Assembly: GCA_028703735.1 (NCBI GenBank)
Contig: JAQVMI010000013.1
Span: 1 to 13,945, forward strand
DNA: 13,945 nucleotides
Direction: 5' to 3'
DNA from: Candidatus Cloacimonadota bacterium
Lineage (GTDB): Bacteria > Cloacimonadota > Cloacimonadia > Cloacimonadales > Cloacimonadaceae
The notes below the pieces were generated by a model that saw only the letters and a list, made by a program, of their open reading frames with translations, was not told the origin of the DNA and searched no databases. Shown here piece after piece: positions 7,021 through 12,894 of this stretch. Positions within the stretch are counted from its first letter, which is position 1. Each line of letters begins with the position of its first letter. The position numbers were made by a program, and so were the translations under genes.

Positions 7021-7945
7021 AGAACTGGAAAACTATTTGGCACATTTGTATCCGGTGTTTTCACAAGCCGGAATTCAGGTGCAAGAGCAAAAAGAGCTTC
7101 TCTATGGAGTGCAGCTAAGGCTATCTAAGAACATGTACAAATCTGTGCTAAATATCTATTATTCTGCCAAGAATGGTATCAGCTCCGTTACAGGCGGACA
7201 AAGCAATCCCCTAAAAAACCTGATTCAGGATTTGATAGACGGAACCACAAGTGAAGAGCAGCAAAGTGCCGGTTTTCATAGCTGGAATGCCTGGATAGGT
7301 GCAGATGAATGTGGCAAGGGCGATTACTTTGGGGCTCCGGTGGTTTGCGCATTTGCCTATCAGGAAAGCATGGCAACGGATTTTAAACAAATGGGTGTAA
7401 AAGACAGTAAGTTAATAAAGGATTACGAGATTTGCACAATTGCCAAAAAGCTTTATGCTAAATATCCCAAGCACATTGCTTGCATAGTGATAAAACCTGC
7501 CAAATACAACGATTTGATAGCAAGCTTCAAGCTTCAAAACCTAAATTTGAACGATCTGCTTGCCTGGCTGCATAGCACAAACATCACAAACCTGCAAAAG
7601 AATAGCCCCAATAGTCAGGGAGTTCTGGTAGATCAATTCAGTCCGTCTCAAAAGGTGCGGCGAACTTTGCAGGAAAAGCATTTCCCCCTGCCTTGTATAG
7701 AACGCACAGGAGCAGAATCCGATCCTGCTGTGGCGGCTGCTTCGATTATTGGCAGATATCAATTCGTGGAAGCGTTTTCAGCAATGAGGCAATTTTACCA
7801 GATAGATTTTCCTAAAGGTGCTACATCTGCTGTTATTAAGAGTGCTACAGAATTCTGCCAAAAATATGGCTTCAAACGTTTGGGAGAGGTGGCTAAGCTG
7901 CATTTTAAAACCACAAGTCAGGTGCAAGCCAAATTGAACCATTAA
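7013..7945 (+). CDS. rnhC: Ribonuclease HIII
   Basis: The 310-residue protein hydrolyses the RNA strand of RNA-DNA hybrids. It has an N-terminal TBP-like substrate-binding domain (about 1-85) and a type 2 RNase H fold. The DECGKGDYFG motif at 98-107 is diagnostic for HIII (HII has a different motif); D98 and E99 are metal ligands, with D207 (VDQF) and D237 (RTGAESDPAVAAASI) completing the site, and VKDSK at about 129-133 is also conserved. The ATG lies 8 bp inside the end of folC with only a weak ribosome site, so translation is probably coupled. The pairing with folC looks like simple operon packing without a shared pathway. It is followed by a convergent repeat region and no T-tailed terminator. 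Confidence 0.93.
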   Translation: MHKELENYLAHLYPVFSQAGIQVQEQKELLYGVQLRLSKNMYKSVLNIYYSAKNGISSVTGGQSNPLKNLIQDLIDGTTSEEQQSAGFHSWNAWIGADECGKGDYFGAPVVCAFAYQESMATDFKQMGVKDSKLIKDYEICTIAKKLYAKYPKHIACIVIKPAKYNDLIASFKLQNLNLNDLLAWLHSTNITNLQKNSPNSQGVLVDQFSPSQKVRRTLQEKHFPLPCIERTGAESDPAVAAASIIGRYQFVEAFSAMRQFYQIDFPKGATSAVIKSATEFCQKYGFKRLGEVAKLHFKTTSQVQAKLNH

Positions 7946-7990
7946 CCCTTTGTTATACTGGGTTGCCGAATCCGATTCCTTTTTCATTAC

Positions 7991-8250
7991 CGTAATTACA
8001 GCCGCCTCGGCTGCTTACACACGAGGCGTGTGTTGTTACGCGTACGTAACCCCATCGTAATTACAGCCGCCCCGGCTGTTTACACACGAGGCGTGTGTAG
8101 TTACGAGTACGCAGCTCCTTCGTAATTACAGCCGCCTCGGCTGTTTACACACGAGGCGTGTGTAGTGATGAGTACACAACCCCATCGTAATTACAGCCGC
8201 CCCGGCTGTTTACACACGAGGCGTGTGTAGTTACGAGTACGTAGCTTCAA
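7991..8250. repeat. Four tandem 65-bp hairpin-rich repeats with ABAB order
   Basis: Copies occupy 7991-8055, 8056-8120, 8121-8185 and 8186-8250, each exactly 65 bp and starting CGTAATTACAGCCGCC. Each contains two perfect hairpins: CAGCCG/CGGCTG with a 3-nt loop and ACACACG/CGTGTGT with loop AGG; copy 1 has a third, GTTACG/CGTAAC (8035-8050). Copies 1 and 3 share the loop CCT and the tail AACCCCAT, while copies 2 and 4 share CCC and AGCT-type tails, so the real repeat may be a 130-bp dimer duplicated once. The array fills the space between the convergent rnhC and tfoX-like genes. It is not CRISPR: there are no unique spacers. No ORF is plausible across it. Confidence 0.92.
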
Positions 8251-8266
8251 ATTGGAAACTGAATAA

Positions 8267-8596
8267 CTACGCTTTTTTGGTTTTTTTCTTCACCGGCAAT
8301 ACTTCCGGCAAGGTGACCAACACCAGTTCTTGCAGCCATTGTTCATCATCCCATCTTTCTTCCGAAACATAGAACCAGGGCTTGGAACCAGGATAGGGAC
8401 AGCCCTCTTCAGCTTCACCCCAAAAAGCTCTGCCCGCTACAGTTGGCTTTATAAATAGCTGGTTATCGCAAACCATGCCAAACATCTTGTCAAATTGATA
8501 AATTCCGTATTCCCCAAACATCATTTTGACATGAATATCTTCCAAATCTGATAGCTGATCCAGAATATAATCCACTGTCTCTTTGGTGCTGCTCAT
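8267..8596 (-). CDS. TfoX N-terminal-domain family protein
   Basis: The 109-residue protein matches the TfoX/Sxy N-terminal domain alone: VDYILDQLSDL, VKMMFGEYGIY (about 24-34), FGMVCDNQLFIKPT, an acidic linker and PWFYVSEERWDD, ending in a lysine-rich tail (KKKTKKA). In gamma-proteobacteria full-length TfoX regulates competence, but single-domain forms are widespread and mostly uncharacterised, so that role should not be assumed. Two ATGs compete: 8602 and 8596. The second is chosen because AAGGA (8608-8604) is 7 nt from it and only 1 nt from the first. It lies 12-18 nt after the DUF3795 gene stop, hence the same transcript. Its 3' side faces the 65-bp repeat array. Confidence 0.8.
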   Translation of the reverse strand: MSSTKETVDYILDQLSDLEDIHVKMMFGEYGIYQFDKMFGMVCDNQLFIKPTVAGRAFWGEAEEGCPYPGSKPWFYVSEERWDDEQWLQELVLVTLPEVLPVKKKTKKA

Positions 8597-8614
8597 GCTC
8601 ATTTCCTTCGTTTT

Positions 8615-8908
8615 TTAAAGTTTTGTTAGGTTGCTAAGCCTATTGGCAATATCGGCTTCAAATTCTGTATCCGTAGCATCCGGGTTTCGCGTAAGTAGCC
8701 AAATGGAACAAGGTGCTTTGCCGCAATCTTTGCAGGTTTCAATCCCCTTTTCTGCTACGCAACTATATATGGGGCAGTGCTCTTTGCCGTAATAAACAGC
8801 CCAGGAAACTTTTCCACAAAGCTCGTTGCAACCATCACAATCAACCTTGTAAGCTTTACAATCCGCGGCACAGATAACTCCGCACACAGAAATATTTCCG
8901 GGTTTCAC
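8615..8908 (-). CDS. Cysteine-rich DUF3795-family protein
   Basis: The 97-residue protein has 11 cysteines in its first 67 residues (9, 13, 17, 24, 27, 31, 45, 50, 59, 62, 67), including CGVICAADC, CDGCNELC and CKDCGKAPC, as in the DUF3795 family common in anaerobes. Zinc or Fe-S binding is likely from spacing but unproven, and no reaction is known to me. The start is GTG, consistent with the family where the CG motif lies near the N-terminus. There is no good Shine-Dalgarno for this GTG; it overlaps the stop of an upstream 27-codon ORF, which suggests translational coupling. The TfoX-like gene follows in the same direction. Confidence 0.75.
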   Translation of the reverse strand: MKPGNISVCGVICAADCKAYKVDCDGCNELCGKVSWAVYYGKEHCPIYSCVAEKGIETCKDCGKAPCSIWLLTRNPDATDTEFEADIANRLSNLTKL

Positions 8909-8988
8909 GCAGCACCCACACTTCTAAGATTTGCCCTCAATACCATCTTAGTGGCATTACGGAAAGATCGTTTCAGTATTTGATGCAT
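8905..8988 (-). CDS. 27-residue basic leader ORF overlapping the DUF3795 start
   Basis: An ATG at 8988 is preceded by AAAGGAG with 7-nt spacing, the best ribosome site in this part of the minus strand. It encodes MHQILKRSFRN... and ends ...LRSVGAA, with six Lys/Arg and no acidic residue. Its TGA (8907-8905) overlaps the GTG start (8908-8906) of the DUF3795 gene in a GTGA arrangement. A 7-bp inverted repeat, CTAAGAT (8924-8930) and ATCTTAG (8945-8951), lies inside it just before the GTG and could hinder initiation until ribosomes translate the leader. A real small protein or a translation-coupling device are both possible; no homologue is recognised. Confidence 0.45.
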   Translation of the reverse strand: MHQILKRSFRNATKMVLRANLRSVGAA

Positions 8989-9021
8989 AGCGTTTCTCCT
9001 TTGTTAAAAGCACATTTTGTT

Positions 9022-9030
9022 ATCATATCA
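9022..9030 (-). promoter_or_regulatory. Possible extended -10 promoter for the leader ORF/DUF3795/TfoX-like unit
   Basis: On the minus strand TGATATGAT matches an extended -10 (TGN plus TATGAT). It lies 22 nt before the AGGAG of the leader ORF. No good -35 is present at 17 nt, which extended -10 promoters tolerate. The remaining 9031-9245 spacer is AT-rich and shows no further clear element. Confidence 0.35.
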
Positions 9031-9245
9031 CATCTGCAATATTGCTAAATTCCACCAGGCTAATCCGAATGAATTCTGTCAATTTAAAAAATTCACTTCT
9101 AATCCATGTATCCATTAATATTCTGGGGGTATATCTAACGAAATGCTGCTTGACAACTATTGAAAGCCGAATTGTTTTGCTCTCAAGCTGGTTTATAAGC
9201 TGATACACTGGAACAAAAATACGATAAAATAGTAGGTTGCTCTAA

Positions 9246-9785
9246 ATGAAAAATCTGTTCTTAACCCTGATTGTGATGCTGTTTACTATCTGCCTGCTTT
9301 CGGCAGAAATGGTTTATAGCGATTCCCTTTTAATGGCTGCAAAAAATGGCGATAGCGCTGCCCAGAATAATTTGGGAATTGCCTATAGCGATGGAATTGG
9401 TGTGGAAATTGACAATTCTGAGGCTTTCAAATGGTTCAAAGCTTCGGCAGATCAAGGTAATCCTGAAGCTCTGTATAATCTGGGAATCATGTATTATGAC
9501 GGTTTGGGAGCAGAGCTGGATATTGATGAAGCTCTGGCATGCTGGGAACTTTCTGCCCAACAAGGAAATACAAGTGCAATGAATGCTCTTGGGGATATGT
9601 ATTTCGATGGCGTGGATGTGGCAGAAGATTATGAGCAAGCCATCTTCTGGTGGTTAGTTGCTGTAGAATTTGATGATTACGAAGCTATGGGTAAAATTGA
9701 TGTTTTCTTAAGCGAAATAGGGGATTTTGATGGCTTGGGGATAGAAGAAAGAGTAAAACAGTGGATGGAGAAATTCACCCCATAG
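9246..9785 (+). CDS. Secreted Sel1-repeat (TPR-like) protein
   Basis: The 179-residue protein has a signal peptide at 1-20 (KNLFLTLIVMLFTICLLSA, cut before E21), so it is periplasmic or outer-surface. About three Sel1 repeats of 36 residues follow between 38 and 145, with the pattern A..NLG..Y.DG.G......EA..W...SA.QGN.EA: LGIAYSDGIG, LGIMYYDGLG, LGDMYFDGVD. Such repeats form helical hairpins used for protein-protein contact; no catalytic residues are expected. The mature chain is strongly acidic (many D and E, including the repeats' inner loops). The ribosome site is weak (TAGG, about 10 nt from ATG). A TAAAAT at 9224-9229 could be a -10 but lacks a matching -35. It stands alone and converges on the phosphatase gene with only 3 bp between the stops. 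Confidence 0.85.
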   Translation: MKNLFLTLIVMLFTICLLSAEMVYSDSLLMAAKNGDSAAQNNLGIAYSDGIGVEIDNSEAFKWFKASADQGNPEALYNLGIMYYDGLGAELDIDEALACWELSAQQGNTSAMNALGDMYFDGVDVAEDYEQAIFWWLVAVEFDDYEAMGKIDVFLSEIGDFDGLGIEERVKQWMEKFTP

Positions 9786-9788
9786 CCG

Positions 9789-10964
9789 CTACACAAACAC
9801 AATATTGGTAGATTTTAAGTAGTTTACTTCTAACACTTTGCAGAATTGCTTCATCAAGTTACGGCGGATTTCCAGATCTTTTGGCAGAGCGGGATCCTGA
9901 TGTGCTTCATTTATCTTGGTGCCCACCACGAATTCGATAATATCGCTATCTATCAATAGCTTCATTAATCTTTTCACGGCACTCTCTGATAGGGTATCCA
10001 GATTAACATCTTCCTCCATAGCGTGTAAGCAGCGTGATAGCGTGATTGTCCCTTCGGTAACAAGATCGAAACCCTGCATATTAGCGGAAGGAGGGATATC
10101 TGTATTGGCTTTTATTTCCTTCAGGTTCACGCTGATTGGTATATTCATTTCGCGGGAAATGATGGCAGCAGTAGTGCCTCCACAAACCACCTTTTTACCC
10201 TCGAACTGTTCGGCAATTTCTGCCAGAATGTGATCATGTTCTCTTTTGTAAGGGGGACCTGTTATTACTAAAGTTCGCCGGGGTTTGCGGAAATACAATG
10301 CAGCGCAAGTGATGTCATCTGCTGCTTTATTGCCATCGAACTCTCTGGATTTTAATGCAGTACGCTTAGCTATATCCCCAGCAGAGATTCTGTTATCAGC
10401 CTTTAAAATTGAAACAAGATAGCTTTCAACCCCTTTTTCCTGCCAACCCAAGGGTAAATGTGGCAAACCCATACCTGCTTGAGAAACGCCATCCGAATAG
10501 TAAACGATTCTGTCTTCAGGCTGCAATTGAATTTCAGAATAATACAAATGGCTCTTTTTGAATGACTTAATTGGTATTTCCTGCTTTGTGATGGTTACCA
10601 CTTCACCATTTCTAAGAAAGATGTATGGGGGGTTGTCATGTTCAATGATTCGTAAGGAACCATCATTACCCGCATCGATAATTGTGAAGGTGCTATAGCC
10701 GATATGTCTGTAAGAACAAACTGGTAGAGTTTCAAGAATCACTTCTGCGGCACGCCGGATATCCATGTTTGAAGCAATAAATCCTGCTGCCATGGTTGTT
10801 GTAAGTGTGGCAAGCACACTTGCTTTGATGCCACTACCCAAGCCATCTGCGAGCACGCTTACAAAGCGATCTTTACTTTTGATACTGTAAAAGCTATCCC
10901 CGCAAGCTTGGTACCCCTGCTTACATATTTGGTAGTAATCTGCCTCCAGAAAATAATCTATCAT
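9789..10964 (-). CDS. SpoIIE/PP2C-type serine phosphatase of the hydrogenase operon, with extra C-terminal domain
   Basis: The 391-residue protein has an N-terminal SpoIIE/PP2C phosphatase domain (about 8-225). The metal-binding aspartates are present: D23 in CGDSF, D40 in LADGLGSG, D158 in YYSDGVSQAG and D217 in ADDITCAAL, so it should be an active Ser/Thr phosphatase. No PAS, kinase or membrane segment is visible. Residues 226-391 form a second domain I cannot name; it begins RTLVITGPPY and contains VVCGGTTAAIISRE, LVTEGTITL and VVGTKINEAHQDP. The start ATG overlaps the stop of the sensory hydrogenase gene (ATGA), and AAGGA is 9 nt upstream. The pairing with a PAS-containing [FeFe]-hydrogenase matches HfsA-type partners of sensory hydrogenases, so it is probably the output of an H2-responsive switch. 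Its target is unknown. Confidence 0.87.
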   Translation of the reverse strand: MIDYFLEADYYQICKQGYQACGDSFYSIKSKDRFVSVLADGLGSGIKASVLATLTTTMAAGFIASNMDIRRAAEVILETLPVCSYRHIGYSTFTIIDAGNDGSLRIIEHDNPPYIFLRNGEVVTITKQEIPIKSFKKSHLYYSEIQLQPEDRIVYYSDGVSQAGMGLPHLPLGWQEKGVESYLVSILKADNRISAGDIAKRTALKSREFDGNKAADDITCAALYFRKPRRTLVITGPPYKREHDHILAEIAEQFEGKKVVCGGTTAAIISREMNIPISVNLKEIKANTDIPPSANMQGFDLVTEGTITLSRCLHAMEEDVNLDTLSESAVKRLMKLLIDSDIIEFVVGTKINEAHQDPALPKDLEIRRNLMKQFCKVLEVNYLKSTNIVFV

Positions 10965-12655
10965 GAGTCCGATTCCTTGGTAGAGAAACTTTGAACTATT
11001 GAAGAAAGCAGCACTTCGCTATCGGCAGCATTTTCTCCCAGTAGAAAAGCAATTTGTTGCACAGTGGTAAGGTTTTTGCGCATGACTTCTGTGGCTTTTT
11101 CGATAATCTGTTCACGCTGAATGACAGGTTCTGTTATGTCCTGCAATATTCCTCCAAGAACAAGGTGCTTCTGGATGCTGAATAGGGTTAAGCGAATAAT
11201 TCTACTATTGAATCGTATATCCTGAACGCTTGCTTCCGTGCCATCTTCAAGTGCTTTGGCAAAGAGCTTGTAAAAAGGCACAATGCGCTCAAGATAAGCA
11301 CCTTCGAGATCTGGATCTGCTTCAGAAACTATTGCAGCATCACCTCCAATAATCTGAATAAACATGGTGTTGGACTCTATGATTTTCAGGTTTTCATCCA
11401 CAATCACCACCCCTGAAGGCATGGCTTTAAGTAGTGCTGCTGCCTTGTTTTGAGCAAGTTTTCTTAGGTAAGAAACGCACATTGCAGGTTCTGCCTTATC
11501 CTCAAGCAACGCAGCCGCAAAATCCTGACATGTGTAGTAACCGCATCCTCCGCAGTTCAATTCATCCTCACCCCTTTTCTTGCCAATTTTTTGTAAAGCG
11601 GCAGCAACATCCTTTCTACTGTGCGAGGATTTAGTTACCTCGCGGGAATGGAAGGTTTTGCGATTCTCAGATTCAATTTCTGTGCGTTCATTAGGTGCAG
11701 GCGGGGTTTCAGTTTGCACTTTAAATCGTTTACGTGCTAAGGAGCCTCTTTGGGTTACCCCGGGACCGTTTATGCATCCGCCGGTGCAAGCAAGCGCTTC
11801 GATGAACACCGGTTGAGAAAAACCGGCAGTACTAAGTTCAGTGAATGCCTCACAAATCTCCAGGATCCCCGAAAAGCTCATATACAAAGTTTCGGAGGGG
11901 GTGCTGTGAATTTTTATGCCCTCTATCATTCCACCATCAATTGGATACAATCCCCCTTCTTCAGCAGGATAGGGTATAAAGCAGCCATCATTTTGCAAAG
12001 AATTCCAATCTACTCCTTTTATATTGAACCACCGCCTTAGGTCTGCAAAAGTAAGAGCAATATCGAAGCTATTGTCCACCTCATTTTTCTTTGCAATGCA
12101 GGGTCCTATAAAAATTACCCCGCATTCTTCACCATAAAGCTCTTTTATCAACCTGCTGTGCGCTTGCAGTGGCGATTGCAAAGGAGTAATATTCGATACT
12201 AATTGAGGATAGTATTGCTCTATTAAGTGAACTACACTGGGGCAAGCGGAAGAGATTAGCAAAGGGTTGCTTCCGGAGTTTAGCAGCTTAGCGCAGGCAG
12301 ATGATACCACCTGCGCACCCAGGGCAGTTTCAGAAACCCCGTAAAAACCAATACTTTTTATGGCGTTAATCAATTTACCGGCAGATAATCCGCTGAATTC
12401 TGTTCTGTAGGTTGGGGCAAGAGAAACAATTACTTGTTGCTTTGATTTAAGCAAATGCATTGCATCAGCCAAGTCGTCGCGAATTTTCTTAGCCCCCACA
12501 GGACATACTTCGGTGCAACGTCCACAAAGGATGCATGCTTCGGGGATTACCTGTGCACTGCCTTCCACCACGCGGATTGCTTTTACGGGACATTCACGCA
12601 CGCACTTATAACAATCCTGGCATTTTGTTTTTTCGGTGTAGATGGGCTTATTCAT
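10961..12655 (-). CDS. Sensory [FeFe]-hydrogenase with PAS domain (group C, HydS/HfsB-like)
   Basis: This 564-residue cytoplasmic protein has, in order, a 2x[4Fe-4S] ferredoxin domain (C12, C15, C18, C22, C41, C44, C47, C51), an H-cluster domain (about 75-300), a further four-cysteine [4Fe-4S] domain (C368, C371, C376, C393) and a PAS domain (about 405-520) with a helical tail. H-cluster ligands are C138, C186, C290 and C294. The proton-relay cysteine of catalytic enzymes is alanine (A137 in SSACP), the L2 methionine is glycine (G184) and the L3 methionine is leucine (L288). These changes and the PAS domain are features of sensory enzymes such as Thermotoga HydS. It likely reads H2 or redox state and passes the signal to the downstream phosphatase. 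It overlaps both neighbours by ATGA and has little Shine-Dalgarno of its own. Confidence 0.92.
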   Translation of the reverse strand: MNKPIYTEKTKCQDCYKCVRECPVKAIRVVEGSAQVIPEACILCGRCTEVCPVGAKKIRDDLADAMHLLKSKQQVIVSLAPTYRTEFSGLSAGKLINAIKSIGFYGVSETALGAQVVSSACAKLLNSGSNPLLISSACPSVVHLIEQYYPQLVSNITPLQSPLQAHSRLIKELYGEECGVIFIGPCIAKKNEVDNSFDIALTFADLRRWFNIKGVDWNSLQNDGCFIPYPAEEGGLYPIDGGMIEGIKIHSTPSETLYMSFSGILEICEAFTELSTAGFSQPVFIEALACTGGCINGPGVTQRGSLARKRFKVQTETPPAPNERTEIESENRKTFHSREVTKSSHSRKDVAAALQKIGKKRGEDELNCGGCGYYTCQDFAAALLEDKAEPAMCVSYLRKLAQNKAAALLKAMPSGVVIVDENLKIIESNTMFIQIIGGDAAIVSEADPDLEGAYLERIVPFYKLFAKALEDGTEASVQDIRFNSRIIRLTLFSIQKHLVLGGILQDITEPVIQREQIIEKATEVMRKNLTTVQQIAFLLGENAADSEVLLSSIVQSFSTKESDS

Positions 12656-12894
12656 ATTTGTATCAGTTCTTTATCCAGTATATTAGGAATATCTTCACTA
12701 TGCACTTCGTGATAGCGTGTTTCACCAATTATAATGTTTGGACCCCGAGAGCATTCGCCCAGACACAAAGAGCCCGTTACGTGAACGCTTTCGCAAAGAC
12801 CCTTGGTGCGCAGATATTCTTCTATTACAAGCAGGTTTTCTCTGTTTTCGCGAGCGAAACATGAACTGCCCATGCAGATTAATATCTTTTTCAT
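12652..12894 (-). CDS. Thioredoxin-fold [2Fe-2S] ferredoxin (HfsC/NuoE-C-terminal type)
   Basis: The 80-residue protein consists of one thioredoxin-like [2Fe-2S] domain, with ligands C7 and C12 (CMGSSC) and C44 and C48 (CLGEC), followed by SRGPNIIIG, the usual loop after the second pair. It is a soluble electron carrier related to the C-terminal half of NuoE/HndA. It likely moves electrons to or from the neighbouring hydrogenases, or relays redox state to the sensor. The ATG overlaps the TGA of the catalytic hydrogenase gene (ATGA at 12894-12891), and its own stop overlaps the next ATG. The preceding gene ends in a domain of the same type, so a past duplication or domain split is possible. 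Confidence 0.88.
   Translation of the reverse strand: MKKILICMGSSCFARENRENLLVIEEYLRTKGLCESVHVTGSLCLGECSRGPNIIIGETRYHEVHSEDIPNILDKELIQI

Noticed and set aside
7946..7990. Intrinsic terminator directly after rnhC
   Set aside because: The GAATC/GATTC pair has a one-base loop and cannot fold as a terminator hairpin despite the nearby T run.
7991..8250. CRISPR array from regular repeats
   Set aside because: Units are contiguous 65-bp copies with about 10 bp of variable tail; there are no unique spacers of 25-45 bp and no cas gene nearby.
9023..9208. Minus-strand 61-codon ORF upstream of the DUF3795 unit
   Set aside because: It starts with GTG without a ribosome site, shows no recognisable family or domain, and lies across the likely promoter of the downstream leader ORF. 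It could be gene debris but I cannot support it.
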